Source of the DNA: an uncultured Clostridia bacterium
GTDB taxonomy: Bacteria > Bacillota > Clostridia > Christensenellales > Borkfalkiaceae
DNA: 48,770 nucleotides
NCBI GenBank assembly: GCA_944368065.1
Contig: CALVWV010000014.1
Span: 1 to 48,770, forward strand
Direction: 5' to 3'
Both the position numbers and the translations under genes were made by a program. Under the pieces are notes generated by a model, which saw only the letters and a program-made list of their open reading frames with translations, was not told the origin of the DNA and searched no databases. This document shows, in pieces, positions 1 to 9,354 of this stretch; the first letter of the stretch is position 1, and every line of letters starts with the position of its first letter.

Positions 1-918
1 GCCCGCGCCGTAGCACTGCGAAACGAAGTTGGTAAGTCCCGTACCGCACGTGCAGAAGCAGGTGGTGCAGAATACGAGCAGCTTTATGCCGGCTGTAAAG
101 CCGTCTGTTATGCCGAGACCCTGTTCGTTTGCAAGTTCGTTTATTCTTATCTGTATCACAAGGTTGCCTACGGAAACGAAGCTGTTCTGCAGAACTACGG
201 GAAGAGCGAGGATTAAAAGCGTCTTCAGAACGGAGGGCACGAAGATGTGCGGCCTTTCGTCCGAAGGCATCTTTTTGAACCTTAAGAACACGAAAATTAT
301 GGTGAGTACGCAGGACGCGCCCTGAGCTATGAACGTTGCCCACGCAACGCCCTCAACGCCCCAGGGGCGGACCATGACTATGTCGAGCACGATGTTGCTG
401 ACCGAGGATATTACAAGGAATATGAACGGCGTGCGGCTGTCGCCGAGGGCGGAGAAAATACCTGTGCCGAGGTTGTATAAAATGAGGAACGGCAGACCGA
501 AATAGTAGATGTTGAGGTAAGCCACGCTCTCTTCCATGGCTTCCTGCGGGGTTTTGAGCGCGGCAAGCAGCGGTTCGCAGCTTACAACGCCGACGACGAG
601 CAGAACTACCGCGAGCACGGTGAAGGATATAAGCGCGGTGAATATCGCCGTCTTTACGCCAGAATTGTTCTTTGCGCCGAACAGCCTTGATACAAGCACC
701 GCACAGCCCGCGTTTGCGCCGAGGGCTATCGCCATAAGGATGTTGACTATAGAGTTGGACGCGCCTATCGCGGTAAGCGCCGTGGCCCCTGCGAATTTGC
801 CCGCAATAATCGTGTCCGCAAGGGTGTAAAGCTGCTGAAATACCGCACTGCCGAAAAGGGGCAGTATGTAAATCAGAAGCACCTTGAACGGCTTCCCTCT
901 CGTTAAATCGGTGTTCAT
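1..918 (-). CDS. MATE family multidrug/cation exporter, N-terminal part
   Basis: The minus strand is open from an ATG at 918 to the window edge, giving 306 residues of a protein normally about 450 long, so the C-terminal third lies outside. The translation has repeated hydrophobic helices, with MATE-type phrases near the N-terminus (PLFGSAVFQQLYTLADTI) and in the middle (GTGIFSALGDSRTP). MATE proteins export drugs or organic cations in exchange for Na+ or H+ at the cytoplasmic membrane; the substrate here cannot be told. GAGAGG lies about 9 bases upstream of the ATG and supports this start. The gene is divergent from clpB across a 650-base gap. Confidence 0.9.
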   Translation of the reverse strand, partial: MNTDLTRGKPFKVLLIYILPLFGSAVFQQLYTLADTIIAGKFAGATALTAIGASNSIVNILMAIALGANAGCAVLVSRLFGAKNNSGVKTAIFTALISFTVLAVVLLVVGVVSCEPLLAALKTPQEAMEESVAYLNIYYFGLPFLILYNLGTGIFSALGDSRTPFIFLVISSVSNIVLDIVMVRPWGVEGVAWATFIAQGASCVLTIIFVFLRFKKMPSDERPHIFVPSVLKTLLILALPVVLQNSFVSVGNLVIQIRINELANEQGLGITDGFTAGIKLLVFCTTCFCTCGTGLTNFVSQCYGAG

Positions 919-1568
919 AAAAAATCCTCTCCTCGCCTTGAGCGCAAGTGCTCCATTCTGAAAAATACGCGCCGCTGTTACGCGGCGCAAAACTGATGCT
1001 AATCTTTTCAGTGCGAATTATATCACCGCGCGGACGGCTTGTAAAGCGTATAAAAAAATTTTTTCAAACCGATAATTTTGTACTCATAACGCCTGCATTT
1101 TTGAAAAAATTTATTAAATACTGCGCGCGGATAATAATTATGTACGCGTGCGCGCAATATGCGCGCACGCGCGGCGAAAGCGCGCAAGACCGTATGAACT
1201 GCGCCGCAAGCGCGTTAGATTGTATGCGCGCGCCGAAAGCGCGCAAAACTGCATGCGCATGCGCGCCCGGAGCATATTGAACCGCTGCGGAAAAATTCCG
1301 CACCCCTCCTTTGCGGGAGAAAAAAATATCTGTTTAAACGGGCGCAAACTGCGTTATAAGATAACCGTAAAAAGATTTTACGCATAATTGAAAGCGCAAC
1401 CACACCGCGGCGGACTTTTAAAAAAGCGCTCCGCGGTAAGAATAATCCGACACCGCGGCGGGCTTTGAAAACCTTGCGCGGCGGAAGATAAAAATACCCG
1501 CGCCTGGCTTTGAAACCTTGCGCGCCACAAATTCAAGGCTTATTCCCCCATAAGGAGGTTAAATTTTT
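919..1568. other. Intergenic region between MATE and clpB, repeat-rich
   Basis: I see no gene here. It holds a GC hairpin (969-988, 7-bp arms), a degenerate GC-rich repeat (about 1155-1262), and two similar phrases around GGCTTTGAAA(A)CCTTGCGCG at about 1460-1530 ahead of clpB. I looked for a CIRCE element (TTAGCACTC-N9-GAGTGCTAA) and a CtsR direct repeat and found neither. The short reading frames in this stretch are low-complexity Arg/Ala-rich and are not credible genes. Confidence 0.6.
1155..1262. repeat. Degenerate GC-rich tandem repeat, about 30-bp unit
   Basis: Three imperfect units of about 30 bp share a GCGC(C/G)G(A/C)AAGCGCG core followed by a GTATG or GCATG-type tail. They lie about 300 bases upstream of clpB. 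Function is unknown. Confidence 0.5.
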
Positions 1569-4142
1569 ATGAACAGCAACCGCTTCACTCAGAACAGCAT
1601 ACAGACAATAAACAACTGCCAGAAAGTTGCTGAAGAGTACGGCAACACCGAAATAATGCCGGTGCACATACTCTACGCGCTTTTGGACAGCGAAGGGCTC
1701 ATATACCGCATTATCTCGCGCCTCGGCACAGATGCGGCAGGGCTTGCGCGCGCTGCAAAGGACGAGATAGAAAAATTGCCGAGAAGTTCTTCTCACGGCA
1801 ACGTGTTCTTATCGCCCGCGGCCAACAGAATTTTCAACAACGCGGAAACGCTTGCAGGCAACATGAAGGACGACTACATCTCGGTAGAGCACCTCTTCCT
1901 TGCCCTGCTTGACGAAAACGACCAGACCTGCGCAAAACTTTTCAAGACGTTCGGCGTCACAAAGAGCGCGTTTTTGCAGGGCCTAAAGTCGGTGCGCGGC
2001 AACACGAACGTCAAAACGGATAATCCCGAAGACACTTACGAAGCTCTGGAAAAGTACGGCACCGACCTCACCGCGGCGGCGCGCAGGCACAAGCTTGAAC
2101 CGGTAATAGGCCGCGACGAGGAAATAAGGAACGTAATCCGCATACTTTCAAGAAAGACCAAGAACAACCCCGTGCTCATAGGCGAGCCCGGCGTAGGCAA
2201 GACGGCGATTGCCGAAGGACTTGCCCAGCGTATAGTAAAGGGCGACGTGCCCGAAGGACTTAAAGACAAAACCCTCTTCTCGCTGGATATGGGCGCGCTC
2301 ATTGCGGGCGCGAAGTACCGCGGCGAGTTCGAGGAAAGGCTGAAAGCCGTTCTGCAGGAAGTCACCAAGTCGGAAGGCCGCACCCTTCTTTTCATCGATG
2401 AACTGCACACCGTGGTAGGCGCGGGCAAGACGGACGGCGCGATGGACGCAGGCAACCTTTTGAAACCTTTGCTTGCGCGCGGCGAACTGCACTGCATAGG
2501 CGCGACCACGCTCGACGAATACAGAAAATATATCGAAAAAGACGCCGCGCTTGCAAGGCGTTTCCAGCCCGTAATGGTAGACGAGCCTACGGTTGAAGAC
2601 ACAATATCCATTCTCCGCGGACTTAAAGAGCGCTTTGAAATTTTCCACGGCGTGCGCATTCACGACGACGCGTTAGTCGCCGCGGCTACGCTTTCAAACC
2701 GCTATATCACCGACCGTTTCCTGCCCGATAAGGCCATTGACCTCGTCGACGAAGCGGCGGCAATGATACGTACGGAGATAGACTCCATGCCCTCCGACAT
2801 GGACGATTTAAACAGAAAGATACTTCAGCTCGAAGTTGAAGAAAAGGCGCTTTCCAAGGAAAAGGACAACATTTCCGCGGCAAGGCTTGAAGCGCTTAAA
2901 AAAGAGCTTGCCGAATACAAGTCGCGCTTCAACGAAATGAAGGCCAAATGGCAGGACGAAAAGCACGCAATTCAGTCCGAAAAGGAGCTTAAAGAGCAGG
3001 TCGACACGCTGAAAGCCGAGATAGATTCGGCGACCAACAGCGGCGATCTGGAAAAGGCGGCGCGTTTAAGGTACGGCGAACTGCCCGCACTCGAAAAAAA
3101 GCTTGCCGACGCCAAGGCGCAGAACGCTGGCAGAAAGGGCGACCTTTTGCAGGACGAAGTCACCGAAGAGCAGATTAACCAGATAATTTCGCGCTGGACG
3201 GGCATACCCGTTGCGCGCCTTAAAGAGGGCGAACGGGAAAAGATACTGCACCTTGCGGACGATCTGCACAAACGCGTGGTAGGCCAGGACGAGGCGGTAA
3301 GCAAAGTTTCCGACGCAATCCTCCGTTCGCGCGCGGGCATTTCCGACCCCAACAGACCTATAGGCTCATTCCTCTTCTTGGGACCTACCGGCGTGGGCAA
3401 GACAGAGCTTGCCAAAGCTCTCGCCGAAAACCTGTTCGACGACGAAAAGAACATCGTGCGCATAGATATGTCCGAGTATATGGAAAAATTCTCGGTATCC
3501 CGCCTTGTAGGCGCGCCTCCCGGATACGTGGGCTACGAGGAAGGCGGCACACTCACCGAGGCTGTGCGCAGAAAGCCTTACTCGATAGTCCTCTTCGATG
3601 AAATAGAAAAGGCGCACCCCGACGTGTTCAACATTCTGCTGCAGATACTCGATGACGGCAGAATTACCGACTCGCAGGGGCGCACGGTGGACTTCAAGAA
3701 CACGATAATAATCCTTACCTCCAACCTCGGCGCAACGGATATAATCGAGGGCATAGAGGGCGGCGAAATTTCCAAAGCCGCGCGCGACAGGGTAAACGCC
3801 ATACTCAAGCAGTCCTTCCGCCCCGAATTTTTAAACAGGCTGGACGAGATAATAATGTTCAGACCGCTCACCCGCGAAAACATCGGCGGCATCGTGAACA
3901 TTCAGCTTAAGCGCCTTGAAGAGAGGCTTAAGGCAGAAAATCTTGAGCTTGAAATCACGCAGAAGGCCCGCGAATATATCGCAGACAACGGCTACGACAA
4001 CGTTTACGGCGCGCGTCCTTTGAAGAGATTTATCCAGAAGTACGCCGAAACGCCTATCGCTAAATACATTATCGAAAAGAACCCCGAAGCGGGCAGCAAG
4101 CTTGTGCTTGACGCCGCAGAGGACGGCTTATTCCTTAAATAA
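1569..4142 (+). CDS. clpB: ClpB disaggregase (Hsp100 AAA+ chaperone)
   Basis: This 857-residue protein has the full ClpB layout. A Clp N-domain (about 1-145) is followed by NBD1 with Walker A GEPGVGKT at 205-212, a long coiled-coil middle domain (about 400-525, typical of ClpB rather than ClpC or ClpE), and NBD2 with Walker A GPTGVGKT at 605-612 and GYVGYEEGG pore-loop residues. ClpB hexamers pull aggregated proteins apart with DnaK in the cytoplasm. The ATG follows AAGGAGG at good spacing. The gene is monocistronic and ends in a strong terminator. No CIRCE or CtsR site was found upstream, so how it is heat-regulated is open. Confidence 0.97.
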   Translation: MNSNRFTQNSIQTINNCQKVAEEYGNTEIMPVHILYALLDSEGLIYRIISRLGTDAAGLARAAKDEIEKLPRSSSHGNVFLSPAANRIFNNAETLAGNMKDDYISVEHLFLALLDENDQTCAKLFKTFGVTKSAFLQGLKSVRGNTNVKTDNPEDTYEALEKYGTDLTAAARRHKLEPVIGRDEEIRNVIRILSRKTKNNPVLIGEPGVGKTAIAEGLAQRIVKGDVPEGLKDKTLFSLDMGALIAGAKYRGEFEERLKAVLQEVTKSEGRTLLFIDELHTVVGAGKTDGAMDAGNLLKPLLARGELHCIGATTLDEYRKYIEKDAALARRFQPVMVDEPTVEDTISILRGLKERFEIFHGVRIHDDALVAAATLSNRYITDRFLPDKAIDLVDEAAAMIRTEIDSMPSDMDDLNRKILQLEVEEKALSKEKDNISAARLEALKKELAEYKSRFNEMKAKWQDEKHAIQSEKELKEQVDTLKAEIDSATNSGDLEKAARLRYGELPALEKKLADAKAQNAGRKGDLLQDEVTEEQINQIISRWTGIPVARLKEGEREKILHLADDLHKRVVGQDEAVSKVSDAILRSRAGISDPNRPIGSFLFLGPTGVGKTELAKALAENLFDDEKNIVRIDMSEYMEKFSVSRLVGAPPGYVGYEEGGTLTEAVRRKPYSIVLFDEIEKAHPDVFNILLQILDDGRITDSQGRTVDFKNTIIILTSNLGATDIIEGIEGGEISKAARDRVNAILKQSFRPEFLNRLDEIIMFRPLTRENIGGIVNIQLKRLEERLKAENLELEITQKAREYIADNGYDNVYGARPLKRFIQKYAETPIAKYIIEKNPEAGSKLVLDAAEDGLFLK

Positions 4143-4193
4143 TCCGCATATATATGCGGGGCAACCGCAATAAATTAAGCAGCAGTCATAAAA

Positions 4194-4231
4194 AGCGCCC
4201 GCGCGCAAGAATTTGCGCGCGGGCGCTTTTT
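4194..4231. terminator. Bidirectional terminator between clpB and the oxidoreductase
   Basis: A 15-bp perfect GC-rich stem (4194-4208 with 4213-4227) has a four-base loop. It is preceded by an A run and followed by a T run, so it can serve both convergent genes. Confidence 0.9.
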
Positions 4232-4250
4232 ACTTCTTTACATAAAGCTT

Positions 4251-5228
4251 TCAATCGTTTTCCCCGCTCCTTTCGCAAGGGTATACAAGTCCGAGGTCGC
4301 GGCGGCAGAGGTCGAGAAGCTTCATTGTGTCGAGCGTAGACTGCGCGGGGCAATAACAGCTCTCAGTTCGGCCCGCCGAAATTTCTTCGGCGACGCGGCG
4401 GAATTCGTTCAGGTATTTGGGCGTGCGGTCGCATAGTCTTTCGCGCCTGTCCCCCTTTAAAAGGGCGCGGCTTGCCATATGAAAGTACGGAACGACTATC
4501 TTTCCCTTCGTGCCGCATATCACAAAGCGTTCGCCGGCAATCTTTCTGCGGGATACGAAAATGTCCGCCGCAAAATTTTCATATTCCATGCGCACGTTTT
4601 CGGTAAAGTCGACGCCGCCTTCAAGCGTGCCGCGGCAGCTTATTTTTTCTGGCATGCCGAAGAGTTCGTAAGCGTACCTTATCGGATAAATTCCTACGTC
4701 CATAAGCGCGCCGCCTATGAGTTCGGGCGAGGTATGGCGGGGATTTTCTGTAAGGCGGAACACGGGAAGCGCGTATGCGGCGGACACCGACTGCACCTCC
4801 CCCACCATTCCCGCACGCAGCCATTCGCGCACTTTTAAAGCGGGAGAATTGTACCACGTCCACATTGCTTCGGCTATATATACGCCCCTTTCGCGCGCAA
4901 GCGCGAAAAGTTTTTCCGCCTGGGCAAAGTTTACGGTGAACGGTTTTTCCAGAAGCACGGGCACGCCGCGCTCTATGCAAAGCCTTGCGAGGTCGTAATG
5001 TTTGTTGGCGGTGACGGCTATGTATGCCGCGTTTACGTCCTCTGTCGAAATCGCCTCCTCTGCAGAAGGGTACGCCGCGGCGCCGTACTTTTTTGCAAAT
5101 TTTGCGGCGCGCTCCGCCGTGCGGTTCCAGCAGGAAACTATTTTCATTTTGCCGTCACCGGCAAGCTGACGGGCCGCGGTGTGCGCTATGCCGCCGCAGC
5201 CTAAAAATGCCCAGCCGAATTGTTGCAT
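4251..5228 (-). CDS. Gfo/Idh/MocA family NAD(P)-dependent oxidoreductase
   Basis: The 325-residue protein has an N-terminal Rossmann fold (GWAFLGCGGIAHTAA, residues 5-19) and the family signature EKP (in PVLLEKPFTVN), whose Lys is the usual catalytic/NADP-contacting residue. A C-terminal alpha/beta domain follows. These enzymes oxidise or reduce sugars, inositols or trans-dihydrodiols; the substrate is not readable. The start follows a GGGGGA Shine-Dalgarno. The upstream gene on the same strand is an SDR of the gluconate-5-dehydrogenase type, which hints at a small sugar-acid cluster, but a stable hairpin separates the two genes. Confidence 0.9.
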   Translation of the reverse strand: MQQFGWAFLGCGGIAHTAARQLAGDGKMKIVSCWNRTAERAAKFAKKYGAAAYPSAEEAISTEDVNAAYIAVTANKHYDLARLCIERGVPVLLEKPFTVNFAQAEKLFALARERGVYIAEAMWTWYNSPALKVREWLRAGMVGEVQSVSAAYALPVFRLTENPRHTSPELIGGALMDVGIYPIRYAYELFGMPEKISCRGTLEGGVDFTENVRMEYENFAADIFVSRRKIAGERFVICGTKGKIVVPYFHMASRALLKGDRRERLCDRTPKYLNEFRRVAEEISAGRTESCYCPAQSTLDTMKLLDLCRRDLGLVYPCERSGEND

Positions 5229-5294
5229 GAAATGCCATCCCCCTGTTTATTCCGATTAATGCAGACTTTTTAAAAATTTTGCGGGTAATTTTAA

Positions 5295-5327
5295 GGCGCC
5301 CGCGCGCAAAATCTGCGCGCGGGCGCC
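5295..5327. terminator. GC hairpin between SDR and oxidoreductase
   Basis: A 13-bp perfect stem (5295-5307 with 5315-5327) has a 7-base loop. The minus-strand T run is poor (TTAAAATT), so it may be a partial terminator or an mRNA stabiliser after the SDR gene. Confidence 0.55.
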
Positions 5328-5381
5328 GCTTTGTTGCAATAAAATTTAATACAGGCGGCGTACTATGCCGCAATCAGCGCG

Positions 5382-6182
5382 TCACTGGGGCTGTTTGCCG
5401 ATATATGCGAGGATACCGCCGTCAACATAAAGTATGTGTCCGTTTACGGCGTTGGACGCGTCGGAAGCGAGGAACACGGCGGGACCTGCAAGCTCGTCCG
5501 CTTCAAGCCAGCGGCCAGCGGGGGTCTTGGCGCAGATAAAGCTGTCGAAGGGGTGACGCGAACCGTCGGGCTGACGCTCGCGAAGAGGTGCGGTCTGAGG
5601 GGTTGCGATATAGCCGGGGCCTATGGCGTTGCACTGAATGTTGTAACCGCCGTATTCCGAGCATATGTTGCGGGTAAGCATTTTAAGTCCGCCCTTTGCC
5701 GCCGCATACGCGGATACCGTCTCGCGGCCGAGTTCGCTCATCATGGAGCAGATGTTGATAATCTTGCCGTGACCCTTCTTTATCATGGAAGGAAGAACTG
5801 CCTTGGCTACAATGAAAGGCGCGTTGAGGTCTACGTCTATAACCTGTCTGAAGTCGGCGGCGCTCATTTCCAGCATGGGTATGCGCTTTATGATGCCCGC
5901 GTTGTTTACGAGAATATCTATGACGCCTACTTCTTCCTCTATCTTTTTAACCATTGCCTGTACGGCGGGTTCGTCGCAGACATTGCATACGTAGCCGAAC
6001 GCCTTTATGCCGTCCGCCTTGTAAGAAGCGGTGCCCTTATCGACAAGTTCCTGCTTGATGTCGCAGAACGTGATGGTTGCGCCCGCCGCTGCGAGTCCCT
6101 TTGCGATGGCGTAGCCTATGCCGTAGGTGCCGCCCGTGATAAGCGCGACTTTGCCGTCGAGCCTGAAGTCTTCCATTTTCAT
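5382..6182 (-). CDS. SDR-family oxidoreductase, gluconate 5-dehydrogenase-like
   Basis: This 266-residue classical short-chain dehydrogenase has the cofactor loop TGGTYGIG, NNAG, and the catalytic Ser and YAAAK residues. The C-terminus (ILYVDGGILAYIG) and overall pattern resemble 5-keto-D-gluconate reductases (IdnO/GnO type) or 2-deoxy-D-gluconate dehydrogenases. It would interconvert a sugar acid and its keto form with NAD(P)H in the cytoplasm. AAAGGAG lies 10 bases before the ATG; an in-frame ATG two codons later is a possible alternative. Substrate assignment is by family resemblance only. Confidence 0.88.
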   Translation of the reverse strand: MKMEDFRLDGKVALITGGTYGIGYAIAKGLAAAGATITFCDIKQELVDKGTASYKADGIKAFGYVCNVCDEPAVQAMVKKIEEEVGVIDILVNNAGIIKRIPMLEMSAADFRQVIDVDLNAPFIVAKAVLPSMIKKGHGKIINICSMMSELGRETVSAYAAAKGGLKMLTRNICSEYGGYNIQCNAIGPGYIATPQTAPLRERQPDGSRHPFDSFICAKTPAGRWLEADELAGPAVFLASDASNAVNGHILYVDGGILAYIGKQPQ

Positions 6183-6435
6183 TTCAAATTTTCTCCTTTA
6201 TCAGGCCGCTTTTTGCGACCTTATTTAAATTATACCACACCGCACGGATAAATACAATACCCCTTTTTAAAAATAAGCGCAAATTAAGTCGGCTGGCTTA
6301 CAGAGCGGGCGCGGCGGGCAGGCGGCAACGCACGGCGAGCGCGACAACGAGCGGGCGCGGCGTGACAGATGCGCGCAATATAAAAAACTCAAAAAAGCCG
6401 CGAAAAAACCGCGCTTTAAAAAGAGAAAAAAACTG

Positions 6436-6465
6436 AGCGGCGGGTTCAGCCCTCCGCCGCTTTTT
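6436..6465. terminator. Hairpin with T runs on both strands
   Basis: An 8-bp GC stem (6436-6443 with 6454-6461) is followed by TTTTTG on plus and by a long T run on minus. It may back up the adjacent permease terminator, because no plus-strand gene ends here. Confidence 0.5.
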
Positions 6466-6485
6466 GAAAACTACGCGATATAACT

Positions 6486-6519
6486 AAAAAAGCGCCCGCG
6501 CAGAGTTCTGCGCGGGCGC
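6486..6519 (-). terminator. Terminator of the purine permease gene
   Basis: A stem of at least 12 bp (arms 6492-6504 and 6507-6519) is followed on the minus strand by TTTTTT, 35 bases after the permease stop codon. Confidence 0.88.
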
Positions 6520-6553
6520 CGATTTTATACCTTATAAATTAAGCATTAACCTT

Positions 6554-8104
6554 TTACATCGAGCTTACGAGGAACGTTGCGAGGAAGAGCGCACCGATAA
6601 CCCAGGTAGCTATGGAAACTTCCTTTACCTTGCCGGTGAAGAGCTTTACAAGGATGAAGGTGATTATGCCCATGCCGATGCCCTTGGATATGGAGTAGCC
6701 GAGGAGCATTACCATGAAGGTCATGAAGCCTACTATAGCTTCGGCTGCGTCGGACCAGTCAATCTTGGTGACGGAAGTCATCATGAGCACGCCGACCCAG
6801 ATAAGAGCCGTAGCCGTTGCGCAGCGGGGAATGAGCTGTGCTATGGGGCTCAAGAACATTGCTACGATGAAGCAAAGGCCTGTAACGAGAGCGGTGAAGC
6901 CCGTTCTGCCGCCTGCCGCAACGCCCGAAGAAGATTCAACGAACGTGGTAACCGTGGAAGTACCTGCGATAGCGCCAGTGCAGGTTGCGATTGCGTCTGC
7001 AATCATCATCTTTTCCATGCGGATAGGCGTGCCGTTTTCATCGAGCAGGTTGCCCTTTGAGCATGCGCCGTAAAGGGTACCTATTGTATCGAACATATCT
7101 ATCATGCACAGCGAAAGTGCGGAGGTTAATAAAACTACTACGAGCGTGCCCGCATTGTTGCCTTCCGTTCCGAGGTACTTGGAGAAGTCGAAGCCCTCAT
7201 AGAAGACAGCGCCTACGGAATCCTTGCCCCAGGCTGCGAATGCCTTGAAGGGACTTTCGATAGAGATTTCCTCAAACATGGTTGCCGCTGCAGCAACGTT
7301 TGCACCGTAAGCAATGCCAGCAAGTACGTAGTAGAGCACTGCGGAACCTACAAGACCCCAGAGTATTGCGCCCTTAACGTTCTTTTTGGAAAGAATTGCG
7401 ATAGCTATTACGCCGAGAATTGCAACGATTGCGGGAAGCATGCCGCCTACCGTGCCTGCCTCGTAAGTCATGAAAGGACTGCCGAGAACATTCAGGGATA
7501 CAAAGCCTGTAAGCGTGCTGGAATCAACTATTACGCCTGCCTGCTGCATGCCTATGAATGCAATGAACATGCCTATGCCTACGGGAACGGCATGGCGTAC
7601 CGCCGCGGGGATAGCTTCGAATATCTTTCTCCTTAAGCCGGTTACGGTGAGAAGAAGGAAAATAACGCCGTCGAGGAGTACGAATACCATGCAGTTTGCA
7701 TAGGTAAGACCGGTAGCCTCGGCAAGCAAGGTGTAAACTATGAATGCGTTTATACCCATGCCCGAAGCCTGAGCAAGAGGCATCTTTGCAAAGAATGCCA
7801 TAAGAAGAGTGCCCACTATTGCGCCTATTGCCGTAGCAATGTAAGCCGCGCCGTATCCATAGGTACTGTCGGGAATAACGCTCGCAAACATGCCCGCATT
7901 GACCATGAGTATGTATACCATAGCCATGAACGTGGTAAGACCTGCGACTATTTCCGTGCGATAGTTGGAGCCGCTCTTCGTGATGCCGAACCAGTTATCC
8001 ACTTTGCCCCAGAAACCTTTTTTGGGTTCGGGGGAGGGCGTAGGCTGCTCGGCGACTTCGGCTGCCGCGGACTGCTCCGCAGTAGTCTGCGTCTGATCAG
8101 ACAT
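6554..8104 (-). CDS. NCS2/AzgA-type nucleobase permease (adenine/guanine/hypoxanthine uptake)
   Basis: The 516-residue protein has a short hydrophilic N-terminus (about 45 residues), then a domain like the AzgA/PbuG branch of NCS2 transporters: YRTEIVAGLTTFMAMVYI, then FFAKMPLAQASGMGINAF, then EKMMIADAIATCTGAIAGTS. About 12 to 14 membrane helices are expected, importing purine bases with protons. I chose the ATG at 8104 because GGAGG sits 6 bases before it; the frame extends 21 codons upstream without a good ribosome site. A promoter lies at 8192-8220. No purine riboswitch consensus is visible in the 5' region. Confidence 0.92.
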   Translation of the reverse strand: MSDQTQTTAEQSAAAEVAEQPTPSPEPKKGFWGKVDNWFGITKSGSNYRTEIVAGLTTFMAMVYILMVNAGMFASVIPDSTYGYGAAYIATAIGAIVGTLLMAFFAKMPLAQASGMGINAFIVYTLLAEATGLTYANCMVFVLLDGVIFLLLTVTGLRRKIFEAIPAAVRHAVPVGIGMFIAFIGMQQAGVIVDSSTLTGFVSLNVLGSPFMTYEAGTVGGMLPAIVAILGVIAIAILSKKNVKGAILWGLVGSAVLYYVLAGIAYGANVAAAATMFEEISIESPFKAFAAWGKDSVGAVFYEGFDFSKYLGTEGNNAGTLVVVLLTSALSLCMIDMFDTIGTLYGACSKGNLLDENGTPIRMEKMMIADAIATCTGAIAGTSTVTTFVESSSGVAAGGRTGFTALVTGLCFIVAMFLSPIAQLIPRCATATALIWVGVLMMTSVTKIDWSDAAEAIVGFMTFMVMLLGYSISKGIGMGIITFILVKLFTGKVKEVSIATWVIGALFLATFLVSSM

Positions 8105-8191
8105 AAAAAACCTCCGTTGTAAAAATATCAGGAATTTTTTTCGCATGTGCAAAAAAAAAGTTTTCACTTACCTTTCACACAATACGCATAT

Positions 8192-8220
8192 AGTTTAACA
8201 TATACAAATACAAAAGGCAA
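8192..8220 (-). promoter_or_regulatory. Probable sigma-A promoter of the permease
   Basis: On the minus strand, TTGCCT (8220-8215) and TAAACT (8197-8192) are spaced by 17 bases, about 90 bases upstream of the chosen start codon. Confidence 0.55.
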
Positions 8221-8429
8221 CTTAACGAGCGGCAAACCTTTTGTCATTTGTGCGCGCATTAAAAAAAATATTCCGATGTAATAACAAAGCACAAAATTTT
8301 ACAATAAAAATATATTCCCCGCACCGTATCTCCGCGCGCACAAAAAAACGGTTGAAAAAAATATGCAAATAATGAATTGCCCCCACAATATGCCGCAGCG
8401 AATTATATTTTCGCTTTGAAAAAGGTTAC
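8221..8429. other. Intergenic stretch with nothing recognised
   Basis: This is AT-rich sequence between the permease promoter and the terminator of the DUF2188 gene. I see no open frame, repeat or aptamer in it. Confidence 0.5.
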
Positions 8430-8458
8430 AAAAAAGCCCGCAGAAATCTGCGGGCTTT
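8430..8458 (-). terminator. Terminator of the DUF2188 gene
   Basis: A 12-bp inverted repeat (8433-8444 with 8447-8458) is followed on the minus strand by a T6 run, 12 bases after the stop codon. Confidence 0.88.
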
Positions 8459-8470
8459 ATGCTTTTATGT

Positions 8471-9163
8471 TTATTTGTTGGGTTTGTCGTAACGGAGCTT
8501 TCTGAAAGTGCCGTCCTCCTTATGTATCATTATGCTGCCTTCCTGGTTCTGCGCAAGCGCTTTGGCATACTCTATCGCCTGAACCTGGGTATCGAAAAGC
8601 TTTATTGCCTTTTTGCCCTTGTTGAACTTTATCTGCCACTTTCCGTCAGACAGACGCTTGGTTATATGATACACTTTAGGACCGCTCGTCTTTGCAATCT
8701 CTTCAATCTGCTTCTCTTCTTCCGTCTCCGCAGCGGGTCTTACAGGCTCGCTCTTTGCGGCGGTTTTTGCCGCGGGCTGGGCGGGTCTTGCTGCGGGAGC
8801 GGGAGCTGCGGCAGGTTTTGCCGCGGGCTGAGCGGGCTTTGCCGCGGGAGCGGGAGCTGCCTTCTGAGCGGTAACGGGAGCGGGTTTTTCGGGCTCTGCC
8901 TTCTCCTTGGGCTGAGGTGCGGGCGCTTCCTGTGCGGGTTTCGCCGCAACGGTTTGCTCTACGGGAGTCGCGTCGTCAGCGGGAGCGGAAAATTCTTCCT
9001 CATCCTCCTCTTCGTACGTCGCGTTCTGCTTTTTTGCCCTTGCGATTTTTGCCGCAACTACGGCTATGATTATTATTGCGATAAGCACTACCGCCGCGAT
9101 TACTATCCACGCCCACAGCGGGAGTCCGGCATACTTATCTGTAATTGCGATTAAAAGGTTCAC
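8471..9163 (-). CDS. Membrane-anchored DUF2188 domain protein with Pro/Ala-rich linker
   Basis: The 230-residue protein has three parts. One hydrophobic helix lies near the N-terminus (about 15-40). A long Ala/Pro/Lys/Glu linker (about 50-150) contains repeated AAKPAQPAAK-like phrases. The C-terminal domain (about 160-228) has YHITKR, DGKWQIKFNKGKKA, LFDTQVQAIEYAK and GSIMIHKEDG, matching DUF2188, a small fold of unknown biochemical role. The layout places the DUF2188 domain on a tether at the cytoplasmic membrane; which side is not certain. A Shine-Dalgarno (AAAGGAGG) precedes the ATG. Confidence 0.85.
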   Translation of the reverse strand: MNLLIAITDKYAGLPLWAWIVIAAVVLIAIIIIAVVAAKIARAKKQNATYEEEDEEEFSAPADDATPVEQTVAAKPAQEAPAPQPKEKAEPEKPAPVTAQKAAPAPAAKPAQPAAKPAAAPAPAARPAQPAAKTAAKSEPVRPAAETEEEKQIEEIAKTSGPKVYHITKRLSDGKWQIKFNKGKKAIKLFDTQVQAIEYAKALAQNQEGSIMIHKEDGTFRKLRYDKPNK

Positions 9164-9316
9164 GTTAAATCCTCCTTTCAGATTGATGGCAAAGGCGGAT
9201 TTTTCCGCCCCTTCTTATAAAAATTATACCAAATCGGCGCGCAATGTCAAGCACGGAAGAAAAAAAGCCACGCATAAAAAACCATTATGCCCATTTGCGC
9301 GCAATTTTGTTTTTAC

Positions 9317-9354
9317 GCCGCCGCGCGCTTTGCTTCTGCGCGCGGCGGCTTTTT
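9317..9354 (+). terminator. Strong hairpin with plus-strand T run
   Basis: A 12-bp GC stem (9317-9328 with 9338-9349) is followed by T7 on the plus strand, directly abutting the stop codon of the minus-strand EF-G-like gene. The minus-strand side has no clean T run. It could stop antisense transcription into that gene. Confidence 0.7.

Larger units (their letters stand above)
6183..6553. other. Intergenic region upstream of the SDR gene
   Basis: No gene is seen. The stretch carries two copies of a 14-base GC-rich word (GAGCGGGCGCGGCG, near 6305 and 6349), a hairpin at 6436-6461 flanked by A and T runs, and the permease terminator at 6486-6519. Confidence 0.6.

Noticed and set aside
948..1403. 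Several overlapping 60-110 codon frames on both strands
   Set aside because: They are Arg/Ala/Cys-rich, overlap one another, lack ribosome sites, and come from GC-rich repeats.
1390..1568. CIRCE, CtsR or sigma-32-like control of clpB
   Set aside because: CCCCAT near 1545 and CTTTGAAA repeats look suggestive, but the spacing and sequence do not match any of these sites.
8168..8429. Purine riboswitch upstream of the permease
   Set aside because: I looked for the conserved loops of the purine aptamer on the minus strand and did not find them.
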